DNA of 64,000 nucleotides from NCBI GenBank assembly GCA_963969365.1, contig OZ017756.1:1984001-2048000 (forward strand). The letters are read 5' to 3'. The notes under the pieces are model-generated. The model did no database searches and was not told the origin of the DNA. It saw only the letters and a list, made by a program, of their open reading frames with translations. The translations under genes were made by a program, and so were the position numbers. Source of the DNA: Asterochloris sp. CNOR1. Its lineage: Eukaryota; Chlorophyta; Trebouxiophyceae; Trebouxiales; Trebouxiaceae. Of the stretch, positions 56,194 to 64,000 are shown in pieces (position 1 is the stretch's first letter; the number at the start of each line of letters is the position of its first letter).

Positions 56194-58543
56194 ATGAATA
56201 AGGACACAGGCAAGCGGGCGGGCCAGCCTTCCGAGCCCTGGGTGGGCAGAGCAGCTTTTGTACGACAGTCAAAGTCAGGGGAAAGGCAAGCCGGCAAGGC
56301 CCAAGCAACCACTGCTGATCAGGCTGGGCAGGCATCTGGAGACGGCCCATCTAGACAGGAGGAGGCAGCTGCAGGGCAGTCATCAGAAAAAGAGGGACAT
56401 GACCGCGATGTGCAGGCAATGATTTCCACGGCCACTTCACTGGGGAAGACCCATGACAAGTTTCCACTGGCCGTGTGTGAGTTTGTTTGGCCTTGATGAT
56501 CAGGCATGCACTTTGCAGCACTGCCTGCACTGTCTCACTGCATGAATGGGTGTGCAGGCTCAGCTTTGTGCGGCCATGCTGCCTCTGCATGCGCACAGCC
56601 AGCTTCCTGCCTTGATCAAGGATGGATTTGCCGTGGCTGCACTTTGCAGATGCACTTCGCATGCATGGGCCTTTGTGCATGCCCCAGCTCTTCAAAGCGA
56701 ATGCCAGTGGGTTGCATGTGCACTGCCAGCCTCGAGGCATCCTACTTGCTCTAGGCAGAGCTGTCCACAACATGGCAGCGCATGGACTGCCCTCAACTCC
56801 CAAGCTGCATTGCGCATAAAGGCGGGCTTGACCTGCTCTGTTGCCTTTGTGCATCATGACTGCTCCAGGCAGCACTGCCCACAAAGGCACAATGTCTAGC
56901 GCTGCACCTACGCAGAGCCAGGCTCCGCCTGTCTCGGCCAGCCTCTATTGCATTGCTGCATCATGACCACCCCGTGCAGCACTGCCCACAGAGACGCGGC
57001 GCCCAGGGCAAGGCACTCTGAGCTGCTCTGTTGCTTCATGCATGCAGAGCTGCAGTGCCTGAGCTGCTGTGAAAGGTGATGCTGCCTGTGCATGCAGGTG
57101 GGCTCCACCTGCGCGGGCAGCCGCTGTGCCATCAGCTGGAGGATTTAGGCGCCAAATTCCTCAAGACCTGCAGAAGCTCGCCAGGTGAGGGGCTTTTTAG
57201 TCACGCCTTGGCTGGCCAGTCGCGCCCTGGAACTTGTGAGGGCACTTGTGGGTGCCAGACCGGGTTTCAGAGTTACGCCTTGGCTGGCCAGTCATGCCCT
57301 CAACCTTATGAGGGTGATTGTGAGTGCCAGACCTCAGCTGGACAGGCATGCCATGAGCGGGGTGAGCGATGTTTGGGTGTCGACCTTGGCCAGCATGGAG
57401 TGCTCTGAGCCAGCCATGCACCCCAGTGCAGCTCAGGGCTGACCCTTGATGTCCTGATGCCTGCAGCCTGCACATGAGAACCAATTGTCAGTGGCCCACA
57501 TCACGGGCCTGAGTTCTGCACTTGCCCTTGCTGCAGACTACAGACTGTTTGCCATCACGGACCACAACACAGGGAAGACCAAGCCAGGCATGGTGGCTGT
57601 TGTGGGTAAGCCAGTCTATGTGTGCAAGCGCACCATCTGGACCAACACCAGAGCGGCTGCTCACCTGTGATTATTGCTGCCTCCTTGATCCACAGCTTCA
57701 TCCCTTCAGGGTGCACACATTTGAGGGCGTTTTGATTTTGATTGATTCCCTTTGCATGCAGATGGCAGTGGTGCCGCAATTGAGCTGGAGCTCTGGGAGT
57801 TGCCAACAGACAAAGTGGGGTTTTTTATGCAGGCAAGCTTTGCTATGAGATTGCCAGTCTGCTCCTGCATGTTCAGTTGGTGTCAGCAGCATGCTGCAGC
57901 CTGACTAGGCCTCCTCTGCCTGCAGTTAGTCAGTGCTCCCTTGGGGATTGGCACAGGTGAGCAAGATGGGCAGGGCCTCATCAACTGCAGTTCTCCCCGG
58001 CAACGTGGCTTGGAGGAAGCAGCTGGCGGCTCCGCCTTTTACCCTTGGCAGCAGCATTTGCATGACACTGGTGCCGCAAGCCCAGCTGCGCTGGTCAGCT
58101 GCCAAGCAGGGAGCATTGTCCCGTGACTGTTGTCACATGCACCGTGGGCTGCTGCAACCAGCATTGTGACTCTCGTCCGAGTTCTCTTGCAGTCCGCCTA
58201 GACGACGGTACAACGTGCAAGGGTTTCAACTGTGAAGGATTTGTTCTTGAAGGAGGAGCAGGTTCGAAGTCAATGCTTTCCGCAACAGGTTTGCGCAAAC
58301 CTGCTGTGCCCCTGACCTTTCTCATTCCCATCATCCGCAACATGGTGTGTGGAACGGGCATACAGCAAGCTATGGCTGAAGTGCTGCCCTTGTGCTGTAG
58401 GGATTGAGGACATCACTTCCTGGGGCGGGTGGCTGGCATGGCTGGAGTATAAGAAGTCAAGGGAACAGGAGCAGCAGGAGAGGCGTGCAGCAATAGACAA
58501 TTGGGTCTCCACCACCTCTGCTGGGGGTCCTCCCTCATCATAG
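56194..58543 (+). CDS. Stand-alone allophanate hydrolase C-terminal (AH_C) domain protein
   Basis: Seven exons join in frame to 259 aa: 56194-56476, 57098-57184, 57537-57605, 57762-57832, 57926-57956, 58193-58288, 58401-58543. About 85 residues of Gln/Ala/Glu-rich, probably disordered sequence lead into the AH_C fold. Its pattern is VCGLHLRGQPLCHQLEDLGA, DYRLFAITDHNTGKTKPGM, AAIELELWELPTDKVGFFM, VSAPLGIGTVRLDDGTTCKG and IEDITSWGGWLAWLEYKK. In bacterial and yeast allophanate hydrolase this domain follows an amidase domain and completes the conversion of allophanate to ammonia and CO2 in urea use. Here no amidase domain is visible upstream; the DUF6816-like gene begins 70 bp away. A separate amidase partner or a different role is possible. 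Exon 4 ends at a GC donor (ATGCAG/GCAAGC). Confidence 0.85.
56837..57013. repeat. Two-copy degenerate repeat in AH_C intron 1
   Basis: CATCATGACTGCTCCAGGCAGCACTGCCCACA (about 56852) and CATCATGACCACCCCGTGCAGCACTGCCCACA (about 56961) head two segments roughly 105 bp apart. The rest of the 621-bp intron has only weak similarity to them. Confidence 0.6.
57203..57341. repeat. 72-bp tandem repeat in AH_C intron 2
   Basis: Two units starting ACGCCTTGGCTGGCCAGTC at 57203 and 57275, each running on through GTGAGGG or ATGAGGG and GTGCCAGACC. They directly follow the exon 2 donor (57185). I see no clear exon similarity. Confidence 0.75.
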
Positions 58544-58837
58544 GTGTTGCTGAAGTCTCATGCACCCATGAGGCCACCAGTCCTGAGTCTGCTGAATGCA
58601 CGTGTGCCCCTTGACTGCTGACCCGCCTCTGCCTCTGACCACCCAGCAACTCCTCGAGTGCAGCAGTGACCTCCTTGCTTTTAATTTGACCTGGCTTGTA
58701 ATGCTGCCTGTCAGCAATGTCACTCATGAAATTGCGCTACTGTGGTTTGGCGCTTCCTGCGATATTCGCTGGATGTGAATTAATTCAAGACAGACGCTTC
58801 TGCTATCAAAAATGGCAGCCAGTGATGAGCTCCAGTG
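58544..58837. other. Convergent spacer between AH_C gene and IFT88
   Basis: 294 bp between two stop codons facing each other. Apart from a plus-strand TGTAA (listed separately) nothing coding or repetitive is seen. Confidence 0.5.
58697..58701 (+). terminator. Possible TGTAA poly(A) signal of the AH_C gene
   Basis: TGTAA, the usual green-algal polyadenylation signal, lies about 155 bases after the AH_C stop codon on the coding strand. A five-base match alone is weak evidence. Confidence 0.4.
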
Positions 58838-61800
58838 CTACAGCGGCAGCAGCTCATCTCCCAGCTCGTCAGTGCCCCACTCATCTTCCTCCTTGCCCAC
58901 TGTCAGCTGAGCCTTTTTGGCCTGCAGGGGGCAGCTCATCAGCTGTGACAGCAAGGCACAGCAGGTGGGTGACAAGACCACTCTCAGCTCCTCAGATTCC
59001 CTGTGCCATGTGGCCTGCAGAGGCCAGGTTTCATTAGCTGCTTAATCAGCTTGTCTGCGCAGGAGGTGCCTTGAAACAGTTCAGCTCAGAACTGCACGTC
59101 AAAGAGGCAACTTATACAAGCCAAGTGGACACTCTGACTTCTAAGGAAGACCCGGTGGAGGCCCCAGTGTAGCAGGCTACATCCACAGCTGCAAGGGCTG
59201 TGCCTGCACAGCTTGTTCACGAGACCGGCATAGCGGCAGCTCAGGGACCAGCGGAACCAGCACAAACTTGATGCAGCCGCAGCAAAGGCTTACTCTGGAC
59301 GCAGGCATGCAGAACGCTGGTTCAACTGCCTCAGGAACAGTAGTGACAAGCCCGTCTGAGCTGAGCTTGGAGCGACGGGTGGGGGGAAGAGTCTGGTCCA
59401 GGGCACTGGGCTGCACCTGCAACGCACGATGCTGTCAGTCAGGCTTTTTATGCAGTGCAGATTGTGCAAAGCAGGCGGCCTGCGCAGCCCTGTCCAGTCA
59501 GGCACCCTCTGCTGCAAGTTCACATGCGTCACAGCAGCATCATTGTCATTCTGCACTGCACCCCGACATCAGGCAGATGCAAACATCTAGCCCTTGCCTG
59601 CTACAATTGTACACTTGTCACTGAGCTTCCACCCTGGTCTGTGCTACAAGCCAAGAGGGGCTGCTGCAACACCATGCCTGCCCTGTGATAAGATGACCTC
59701 AGGCAGCATGGAGTGCACGTCTGCTATACAAACAACACACACCAGCATCACCACCGCTCTATGCTGCAGGCCCAGTTGGGCAAATGCAGCATCAGGCCTG
59801 CACCGCTGCAGAGAGACATGCATCACTGCAGTGCACCCTGCTCTGTGCTGCAGGCTGGAATGGGCCACTGCAGCACCACCCCTGTGCTGCAATGCAGGTG
59901 GACATCAGGCACTGCAGCATCAAGCTGTCCCCTGCTGCAGATGCGCATGCATCATTGCAGCCTCATGCCTGCTCTGCGTGTGATGCACACCTTCTGCTCT
60001 GCCTGCTGCAGGCGCTCTGCCTTGCGCATGCGCTCAGAGTAGAGCTGCACATCCTCCTTCATGCCTGCAGTGCAGGGAACAAACAGAGGGGCATGAAGCG
60101 TTTGGGGCCCTGCACAAAGGGGCAGCCCAGCCTCCACCTTGGCAGCGGACTCACAACAGCTGCACAGCATTGTGCAGCGACACCCTCGAGTGCTGCTCTT
60201 GTTCTTTCCCACATGCAGCACAGGCTAAGGTGTTGCAGGGGTTGCCAGACCAGCAAGCTCCCCAAGCACAAGCTGCTCTCTGTCCTGCGACGCGACAGCT
60301 CAGTCTGTCAGGACTGCCTGCACTACGAATGCTGCACCAACCTGACTCTGACAGGATCTGCATGTATCTGCAGGCCACCCAAGAGGGAGGCCAGGCTTAG
60401 GCAAGCTCACCCAGGTCTGAGCAGATGTGTATGAGGTAGCGCAGGCACTCCACATTCAGAGGATGGCCTGCATGGATGCGGCGATACTCTGCCAGAGCCT
60501 GCAGGCAGGCTCCAGGACTCAGTCGCTAAGGCAGCAGATGACATATGTGTGTCAAGGCCTGCTAGCCCCCAGCCAACTCCTGCAACACTGAGGGATGCTG
60601 CTGCTGCAGGCTGTCTGCTTGAAGTCAAGAATTAGGCTGCAGCACTGGCTCACGAGCACCAAGCATCATTCACTGGCATTGCTGTGCGTTTGCTGCAGGT
60701 GTTTGAGTAGCTTGTGAGTGGCAGACAGCACCTGGCCCACAACTGACACAGGAGAACTGAAGGAGTCCCTCATGTCCTGATGATTGCAGCAGTCTCTTAT
60801 CTGCTGCTGGAGGCTGCAGATGCTGGCAGACAGGTGATTGGACGTGCTTACCTGCTGGTAATTGCCAATGCGCCTATAGCAGCTGGCCACCATGAGCTGC
60901 CATTTGACCTCATGGGGTTGCACCCTGGCAGCCAGGCTGAAGTAAGGCACCGCACCCTCGTATACCTGCAGCTCAGAGCAGGGTCTTGGCTGTGCTGCAG
61001 CCATGAAAGCGTCAGGGCACTGGCCCCTTGAAACACCACAGGGCCACATGCTTGCACTGGCTGCGTGCCTGAGTGTCACCTCCGTTTTGCGAACATTCTT
61101 GATTTACTGCAGCTTGCTAGACTTGCTGTACAGCCTTACAGCCCTGCCAATGCAGCCTTGCCAGGGCGGGCACACAGGCTGGCGGAGCATGAGCTCTGCC
61201 CTTTGCAGGTGGTTGCGCACCTCATTCTTCACATGGAAGGCCCCCAGCCAGGAGATGACTTCCATGTCCACCGGGTACACCCTGTGAGACTCCTGGTGGT
61301 AGCGCAGGGCCTCGGCCTCATCATCCAGCCTGCACCAGAGGTGACAGCCCCAAGGCTCACTCACTGGGGGGATAAGGGCAGGGTGCAAGCCAGTGACAGT
61401 CCTGTTGGCATTGCACTGCCCGTGCAGCTGACTGGCCACCTCCAGGGACACATGTCTGGGGGTGACCTTGCTGAGGGGTTCTGGGCTTGTGCCACCCACA
61501 ACCTCGCCTTGTCTGGCACACAGGACAGTGCTGAGCCGACAGGGCTCTGAGGGAGGCAGCTGAGAGGTGCAGGGCAGGTTGCGACCCATAATGGTCTTAT
61601 CTAGCCTGCAGGACAGTGCTGAGGTGACAGGGCTCAGACATAGCTGCAAAGTTTGAAGGGCAGGATGCCGCCTGGGCATGTCTCTTTCGGGCAGCAGGTG
61701 GGCCCAACTTGGGTGGCTTTGGCCTGAGCCATGGGGCCATTGCTGCAGAGAGCATGACACAGCTTGCTGGAAAACAAGAATCCTTGAGCCATCCAAAATC

Positions 61801-64000
61801 CGCTTGTATGGCTGAACATCTCGGGCATGCTAGCTGACCTGCTAATGTTGTGGCTCTGAGACGGCCAGCGTTAAGCAACCAGGAGTCCCCTTGCACAGTG
61901 CTGGGATGCTGACGCCATGCTGGCGAGGCTGCTGACAAGCGCTGAGGCCACAACTGAGCTAAGATGTCTGACAGAGCTGCACTGCTGTCTGTTGGCGCTG
62001 CTTCCTCTGGGAAGGTATTCACACTTGAGACGGCACCAGACACACTCTGGACCCGGGCTGTGCATTGAGGTTTGCCTCACTTGGCATCCAGACCAGAAGA
62101 CGCGCCAACAACCTTCTGCAGGATCTGGCCAGGACAATGTTGACGATAGATGGCCCTGCCACATCAGCACCATCTTGATCCCGCATGCAGTCTGCACCAC
62201 TGTGCCCAGCCTGGGCCCCCTTCCCCCTCACACATGCCTTGCTTGGCGTGCCGCCCTCAGCCATCACAGCACAGGCAACACTCCCCCCCCCCAGGCATGC
62301 CTCTCACTTGGCGTGCAGCGCCCCCAGCCGCGCCAGCACCCCCGGGTCCTGGGGGAGGTGGGAGTGCAGGCGTTCAAACCACTCTGTGGCTGCCTTGGGC
62401 TCCCCCAAGAGATCCAGCACAGCGCCGATCTGCAGGCAGGCAGCTACCCATGATTTGGATCTGAGCAGAGGCAATGGCTCTGCATACTGATGCCAGAGGC
62501 TGCAGCAGTGGTGCACTGCAGCGCAGCGCTGTGCTGGACAGGGGAGCAGGCACATGACCACCTATTCATTTCAGGCTGAGCTTCAGGAACTCATGCCCTG
62601 CAGGCAGCCCCTGCTCAGATATCTCCCCAGCACACTCCTTAGAGCTCCCTGCAACACAGCAGGGCTTGCCCCGCAGTGCGCCGTCCCCTTCTGCTGAGCA
62701 GGAGCTCCCAGACTTTTCTTTCCAGGATCGGCATGGTCCCCAGGAGCCAGCATTGAACAGCGCGTCCTGCCAGCTCTGGGCCGCCAGCTTCTGACAGAGC
62801 TGCCAGCTTCTAAACCCTAAACCCTAACCCACCTGCCACATGACTTCCGTGTTCTCAGGCGCCAGGGCCGCCAGCTTCTGGAAGTCGGCCAGGGCGCTGC
62901 CCAGGTCGCCCGTCTGCCTGTAGACCAGGCCCAGATTGTACAGAGCCTCCACACAGTCAGCTTCGTTCTGGAGGGCCTCGCTGAACAGGGCACGGGCGCC
63001 CTCCCAGTCCTGGGCAGCTGCGGCCACGCTGCCCTGCATGTGTGCTGTAGGTGTCTGTTGATGTGTAGTCTGTGGGGTCAGGAGTGGCAAACAGCAAGTG
63101 CACAGGCCAGTGCTGGGTAGACCACGGACGGGCCTGCAGGTGTATTTTCAGCTCAACAGTCAGCCACATTCTGGAGGGGCATGGCTGAAGAGTGTGACCT
63201 GTAACTCCTGAGCAGCTGCGGCCACGCTCTCACAAGCCAGACATACAGCCAGTGACATGCCAGTCCTGGGCGGTCACGGCGTGTTATTGCGTGCGCGAAC
63301 AATGTTTTGCCACCTGCACGAACACTGTGAAGGTAGTCCTGGGCGGGCATGGCATTACTATAACAGAGCCAACCCATTGTGTTGCTCCTGAGGAGGTACA
63401 TTCCGTCAACCAGTTGGGATTTCGTGGAGGCCTGACTGTCCATGGCTGCACAACCATGGCCTTGAGGGCTGCGGCTCCTTCAAGAGTGCAGGGGCAACCT
63501 TGCAGTCCTGGGCAGCTGTGGCCGCGCTGTCCTGCGGGGCAGCACAGCTGGATGGCAGACCCCGCCCTGTGGGTGTGTTAATGCGACCCCCACCTTGTTG
63601 ACAAGGGCCTGTGCGCTGTAGCGGTCTGTGGCCACCGCCAGCTGGGCATAGCGATCTGCAGCAGCCTGCTCCCCCTCTAGGTGGTGCAAGAAGGACAGGT
63701 TGGTGGCTGCGCGGGCCTTCAGGTGGTGCTCCTTGCGCTCAAACTCCTGCATTGTGCAGGGACAAGGTCAGGCTGGTGCCACAATTGGGATGCAACTGAG
63801 GGCAGCTGTGCAGGTCTGTGGGCAGTTCTCTTTGTGCTCAGAGGCCTGCAGCAGGCACAGGAAGTGAGTGCGCGACATCTCCTCAGAGTCCAGTGCAGCA
63901 GGCGCTCTTCCCAGAGGCAGGCATTGCACAGGTTCTCCTTCACGCAAAGTGAATGTAGAAGCACACTGTGCTGGCAGCGGGCATGGTGCAGAGGGAGCTG
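58838..64000 (-). CDS. IFT88: Intraflagellar transport protein IFT88, 5' end outside window
   Basis: A TPR subunit of the IFT-B complex needed to build cilia. Nine exons join in frame to the last 355 residues: 63594-63746, 62833-63033, 62308-62429, 61221-61329, 60852-60965, 60411-60498, 59991-60064, 59294-59416, 58838-58921. TPR repeats read ARAATNLSFLHHLEGEQAAA, NEADCVEALYNLGLVYRQTG, IGAVLDLLGEPKAATEWFER, SHRVYPVDMEVISWLGAFHV, HEVKWQLMVASCYRRIGNYQ and GHPLNVECLRYLIHICSDLG. A Lys/Gln-rich helix and the acidic end EEDEWGTDELGDELLPL are typical of IFT88. The match to the Chlamydomonas protein is close throughout the repeats. The stop is at 58838-58840. Bases 63747-64000 look intronic; the N-terminal half lies beyond the window. 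Introns hold exon echoes and a telomere-like tract. Confidence 0.93.
61500..61640. repeat. Intronic echoes near the IFT88 exon starting at 61329
   Basis: GGACAGTGCTGAG(C/G)(C/T)GACAGGGCTC occurs at about 61524 and 61611. The second is preceded by TCTAGCCTGCA, resembling the exon edge CATCCAGCCTGCA at 61323-61333. On the minus strand the copy reads CRLDKT beside the real RLDDEA. Confidence 0.55.
62810..62830. repeat. Interstitial CCCTAAA telomere-type tract at an IFT88 donor
   Basis: About three units of CCCTAAA, the complement of the plant/green-algal TTTAGGG repeat. On the minus strand it begins three bases into the intron: exon end GGCAG, then GTGGG followed by the TTAGGGTTTAGGG run. Just beyond are two short copies of GCCAGCTTCT, a segment also found in the adjacent exon. 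Confidence 0.85.
63200..63536. repeat. Four exon-start echoes in an IFT88 intron
   Basis: The true exon edge at 63033 encodes GSVAAAAQDWEG. Related stretches occur at 63200-63236 (GAGCAGCTGCGGCCACGCT), 63261-63289 (CAGTCCTGGGCGGTCACGG), 63331-63358 (AGTCCTGGGCGGGCATGG) and 63498-63536 (CAGTCCTGGGCAGCTGTGGC). The last keeps an acceptor (CCGCAG) and reads DSAATAAQDC on the minus strand. Confidence 0.75.

Noticed and set aside
57203-57341. CRISPR-like repeat array
   Set aside because: Only two 72-bp units with no unique spacers, inside a spliced intron of a nuclear gene.
56194-58543. Gamma-glutamyl cyclotransferase or complete allophanate hydrolase
   Set aside because: The PLGIGTV, KGF and DITSWGGW pattern points to the AH_C branch rather than ordinary cyclotransferases, and there is no amidase Ser-Ser-Lys region.
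62810-62830. A chromosome end
   Set aside because: Only about three telomere units are present and coding sequence of the same gene continues on both sides, so it is interstitial.
1-64000. tRNA or rRNA genes, riboswitches, insertion sequences
   Set aside because: I looked for cloverleaf-like A/B boxes, rRNA signatures, transposase motifs and long inverted repeats and found none I could support by eye; a covariance-model scan was not possible.

Overview
The window reads as nuclear DNA of a coccoid green alga, most likely a trebouxiophyte chlorophyte. The genes are dense in introns (about one per 150 coding bases). Nearly every acceptor reads CTGCAG or close to it. A plant-type CCCTAAA telomere motif sits inside one intron. 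A plastid/mitochondrial bacterial-type glycyl-tRNA synthetase and a thylakoid-lumen-type protein are present. I see no bacterial operons, rRNA, tRNA, CRISPR or intact mobile element. Genus cannot be fixed from the sequence; Coccomyxa- or Trebouxia-like algae would fit.

Layout, left to right. (1) 1-36193, minus strand: most of a giant gene for a DNA-PKcs (PRKDC-like) protein kinase. It runs from the N-terminal HEAT repeats through an SQ/TQ-rich region and the FAT domain into the kinase N-lobe, where the window ends; the kinase C-lobe and FATC lie outside. (2) 36400-45143, minus: RAD54, 21 exons, with a long extra C-terminal tail. It lies upstream of DNA-PKcs on the same strand with only 206 bp between them. 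(3) 45409-54080, plus: organellar glycyl-tRNA synthetase with alpha and beta subunits fused, 18 exons, 1081 aa. (4) 54248-56124, minus: a small predicted thylakoid-lumen protein (DUF6816-like), 8 exons. (5) 56194-58543, plus: a stand-alone allophanate-hydrolase C-terminal-domain protein, 7 exons, divergent from gene 4 across 69 bp. (6) 58838-64000, minus: the 3' part of IFT88, a ciliary intraflagellar transport TPR protein; its 5' part lies outside.

RAD54 (homologous recombination) and DNA-PKcs (non-homologous end joining) both act on DNA double-strand breaks, so their head-to-tail placement may matter. The other genes look like ordinary neighbours sharing short divergent or convergent spacers.

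The most unusual structure is at the intron level. Many introns carry degraded tandem copies of the adjacent exon edge together with its splice site. These exon-edge echoes recur in DNA-PKcs, RAD54, GlyRS and IFT88, and some keep an open frame or both splice sites. GC-AG introns are also frequent. Exon joins for genes 2 to 6 were worked out by hand and keep frame throughout. For DNA-PKcs only part of the exon set is resolved to the base.
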